Below are positions 4,096-5,149 of a stretch of DNA of 5,149 nucleotides, one piece after another. Position 1 is the first letter of the stretch. Each line of letters opens with the position of its first letter. Under the pieces are notes generated by a model. The model saw only the letters and a list, made by a program, of their open reading frames with translations. It was not told where the DNA came from and did no database searches. This stretch comes from Niveispirillum sp. Its GTDB lineage: Bacteria > Pseudomonadota > Alphaproteobacteria > Azospirillales > Azospirillaceae. The position numbers and the translations under genes are program-made. The DNA lies in NCBI GenBank assembly GCA_016463045.1, contig JAEMSB010000357.1, positions 1 to 5,149 on the forward strand, given 5' to 3'.

Positions 4096-5149
4096 TCACT
4101 CCGCTGGGATCAATCGGCGGGTCTGCAACACGCGATGGGTCTGGCTGCTGCGGGCCTTGTCGATCACGCCGGCCAGACGTTCGGCGGCACGTGCGAGGCG
4201 TTCCGGCGTGAAGGCCGCATAGCCCAGGACGACGGCCCCCGGATCACCGGCGATGCCGGGTCCACGCCGGCAGGCGGAGATGGCGGGCAGGGCGATGCGG
4301 GCCTGGGCGGCCAGGGCCGACAGGGTTGTGTCGTCCACACCGACCGAGGGGGACAGCCGCCCGACCAGATGCAGGCCGGAACTGGCCGCATCCACCGCGA
4401 TGGCGCCTGACCAGTGGCGTTCAGCCGCGAACAGCAGGGCCTGCTGACGTTCGGCATAAAGCCGACGGGTGCGGCGCATGTGGCTGGCATAATGGCCTTC
4501 CACCAGGAAATCATGCACGGCCATCTGCTCGGGCAGCGGCACATGCAGGCCCATACGGGCGCGCAGGTTCTGCGCAGCCGACACCAGCGACGACGGCACG
4601 ACCAGCCAGGAAAGGCGCAGGGCCGGCACCAGCGTATTGTCCAGCGCACCCAGATGCAGGACGCGTTCATTCTCGTCCAGCCCCTGCAGGGCCGGCAGCG
4701 GACGGCCCGTGTAGCGATAGCCGCCGTCACGGTCATCCTCCAGCAGCCAGGCCCCACTGCGGCGCGCCCAGGCCAGAACGGCCATGCGGCGACGCAGCGG
4801 CATGGTGCCGCCGGTCGGGTACTGCCATCCCGGCGTAACCACGGCCAGCCGCGCATCGGGCGCCAGCCGTGCGCCGCGTTCCGGGTCGATGCCGTCGGCG
4901 TCCACCGGCACATGGGCGACATTGTAGCCACGATGCGCAAAGGTCAGCGCCTGTAAGGGGCAGCCCGGCTCTTCCAGCCAGACCGTGTCCCCCGCCGTCA
5001 GCAGCAGGGTGGCGACAAATTCCAGGCCGGACCGGCGGTCGGGCAGGATCAGGATCTGTTCGGGATCGCACGCGATGCCCCGGCTCGTCTGCAAATGACC
5101 GGCCAGTACGCGGCGCAGCGCGGTCCAGCCGCCGGACGTGTCATTGCCC
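4096..5149 (-). CDS. MocR-type GntR/aminotransferase-fold protein, C-terminal 350 residues, with a degenerate PLP site
   Basis: MocR regulators join an N-terminal GntR winged helix to a fold-type I aminotransferase-like domain that normally binds PLP and senses metabolites. The visible 350 codons cover most of the aminotransferase part; the frame is open at the right edge, where the DNA-binding domain should lie. Family landmarks are GDTVWLEEPGCP (nt about 4980-5015), TPGWQYPTGGTMPL (4795-4836), LLEDDRDGGYRYTGRPLPAL (4687-4746), LGALDNTLVPALRLSW (4600-4653) and SGLHLVGRL near 4367-4390. The usual (T/F)SK(T/S)L motif with the Schiff-base lysine reads LDNT here (4633-4644), Asn replacing Lys. 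EDDYDSEF-type reads EDDRDGGY, PxHQYPTG reads PGWQYPTG, and GSQQAL reads DRRSGL (5023-5040). Only one lysine occurs in the visible part, close to the C-terminus. The frame is otherwise intact. It could be a regulator with altered ligand use or a decaying paralogue. Confidence 0.85.
   Translation of the reverse strand, partial: GNDTSGGWTALRRVLAGHLQTSRGIACDPEQILILPDRRSGLEFVATLLLTAGDTVWLEEPGCPLQALTFAHRGYNVAHVPVDADGIDPERGARLAPDARLAVVTPGWQYPTGGTMPLRRRMAVLAWARRSGAWLLEDDRDGGYRYTGRPLPALQGLDENERVLHLGALDNTLVPALRLSWLVVPSSLVSAAQNLRARMGLHVPLPEQMAVHDFLVEGHYASHMRRTRRLYAERQQALLFAAERHWSGAIAVDAASSGLHLVGRLSPSVGVDDTTLSALAAQARIALPAISACRRGPGIAGDPGAVVLGYAAFTPERLARAAERLAGVIDKARSSQTHRVLQTRRLIPAE

Noticed and set aside
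4414..4956. Plus-strand open frame opposite the MocR-like gene, 180 codons
   Set aside because: It is antisense to a gene with clear family motifs, and its Gln/His/Arg-rich composition is typical of a shadow frame.

Overview
The window reads as high-G+C alphaproteobacterial chromosome. The protein-coding parts show strong G/C preference at third codon positions. The order lgt <- | -> ubiK, YbjN-domain gene, proC, ybaK-like is what I would expect of a Rhodospirillales/Azospirillaceae-type genome; this placement is inferred from protein style and gene order, not from a search.

Left part (1-2507): housekeeping genes. The N-terminal 163 codons of lgt (prolipoprotein diacylglyceryl transferase) leave the window on the minus strand. 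It diverges from ubiK (ubiquinone biosynthesis accessory factor) across 159 bp holding two opposed sigma-70-like promoters. In the ubiK promoter the 17-bp spacer between -35 and -10 is itself a perfect palindrome. Next come a probable unannotated 40-residue Trp/Arg-rich small protein (992-1114), a YbjN-domain protein whose ribosome binding site overlaps the end of that small ORF, and proC (pyrroline-5-carboxylate reductase, last step of proline synthesis).

Middle (2508-3177): the 175-bp gap after proC is almost entirely built from five consecutive inverted repeats, two of them long hairpins capped by GNRA-type tetraloops. It leads into a YbaK/EbsC-family aminoacyl-tRNA deacylase, which lies in the same direction as proC.

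Right part (3178-5149): an accessory-looking stretch of visibly lower G+C. It carries a two-gene toxin-antitoxin module (Gp49-like/RelE-superfamily HigB-type toxin, then XRE/HigA-type antitoxin, overlapping by ATGA). A roughly 250-bp convergent gap without a recognisable gene follows. Last, on the minus strand, is the C-terminal 350 codons of a MocR-type (GntR/aminotransferase fold) protein. That protein is the most unusual item here: the fold is intact, but the Schiff-base lysine and several other PLP-contact motifs are replaced, and the visible part contains only one lysine, near the C-terminus. It looks like a MocR regulator that no longer uses PLP in the canonical way.

I see no tRNA, rRNA, CRISPR array, complete insertion sequence or replication origin.
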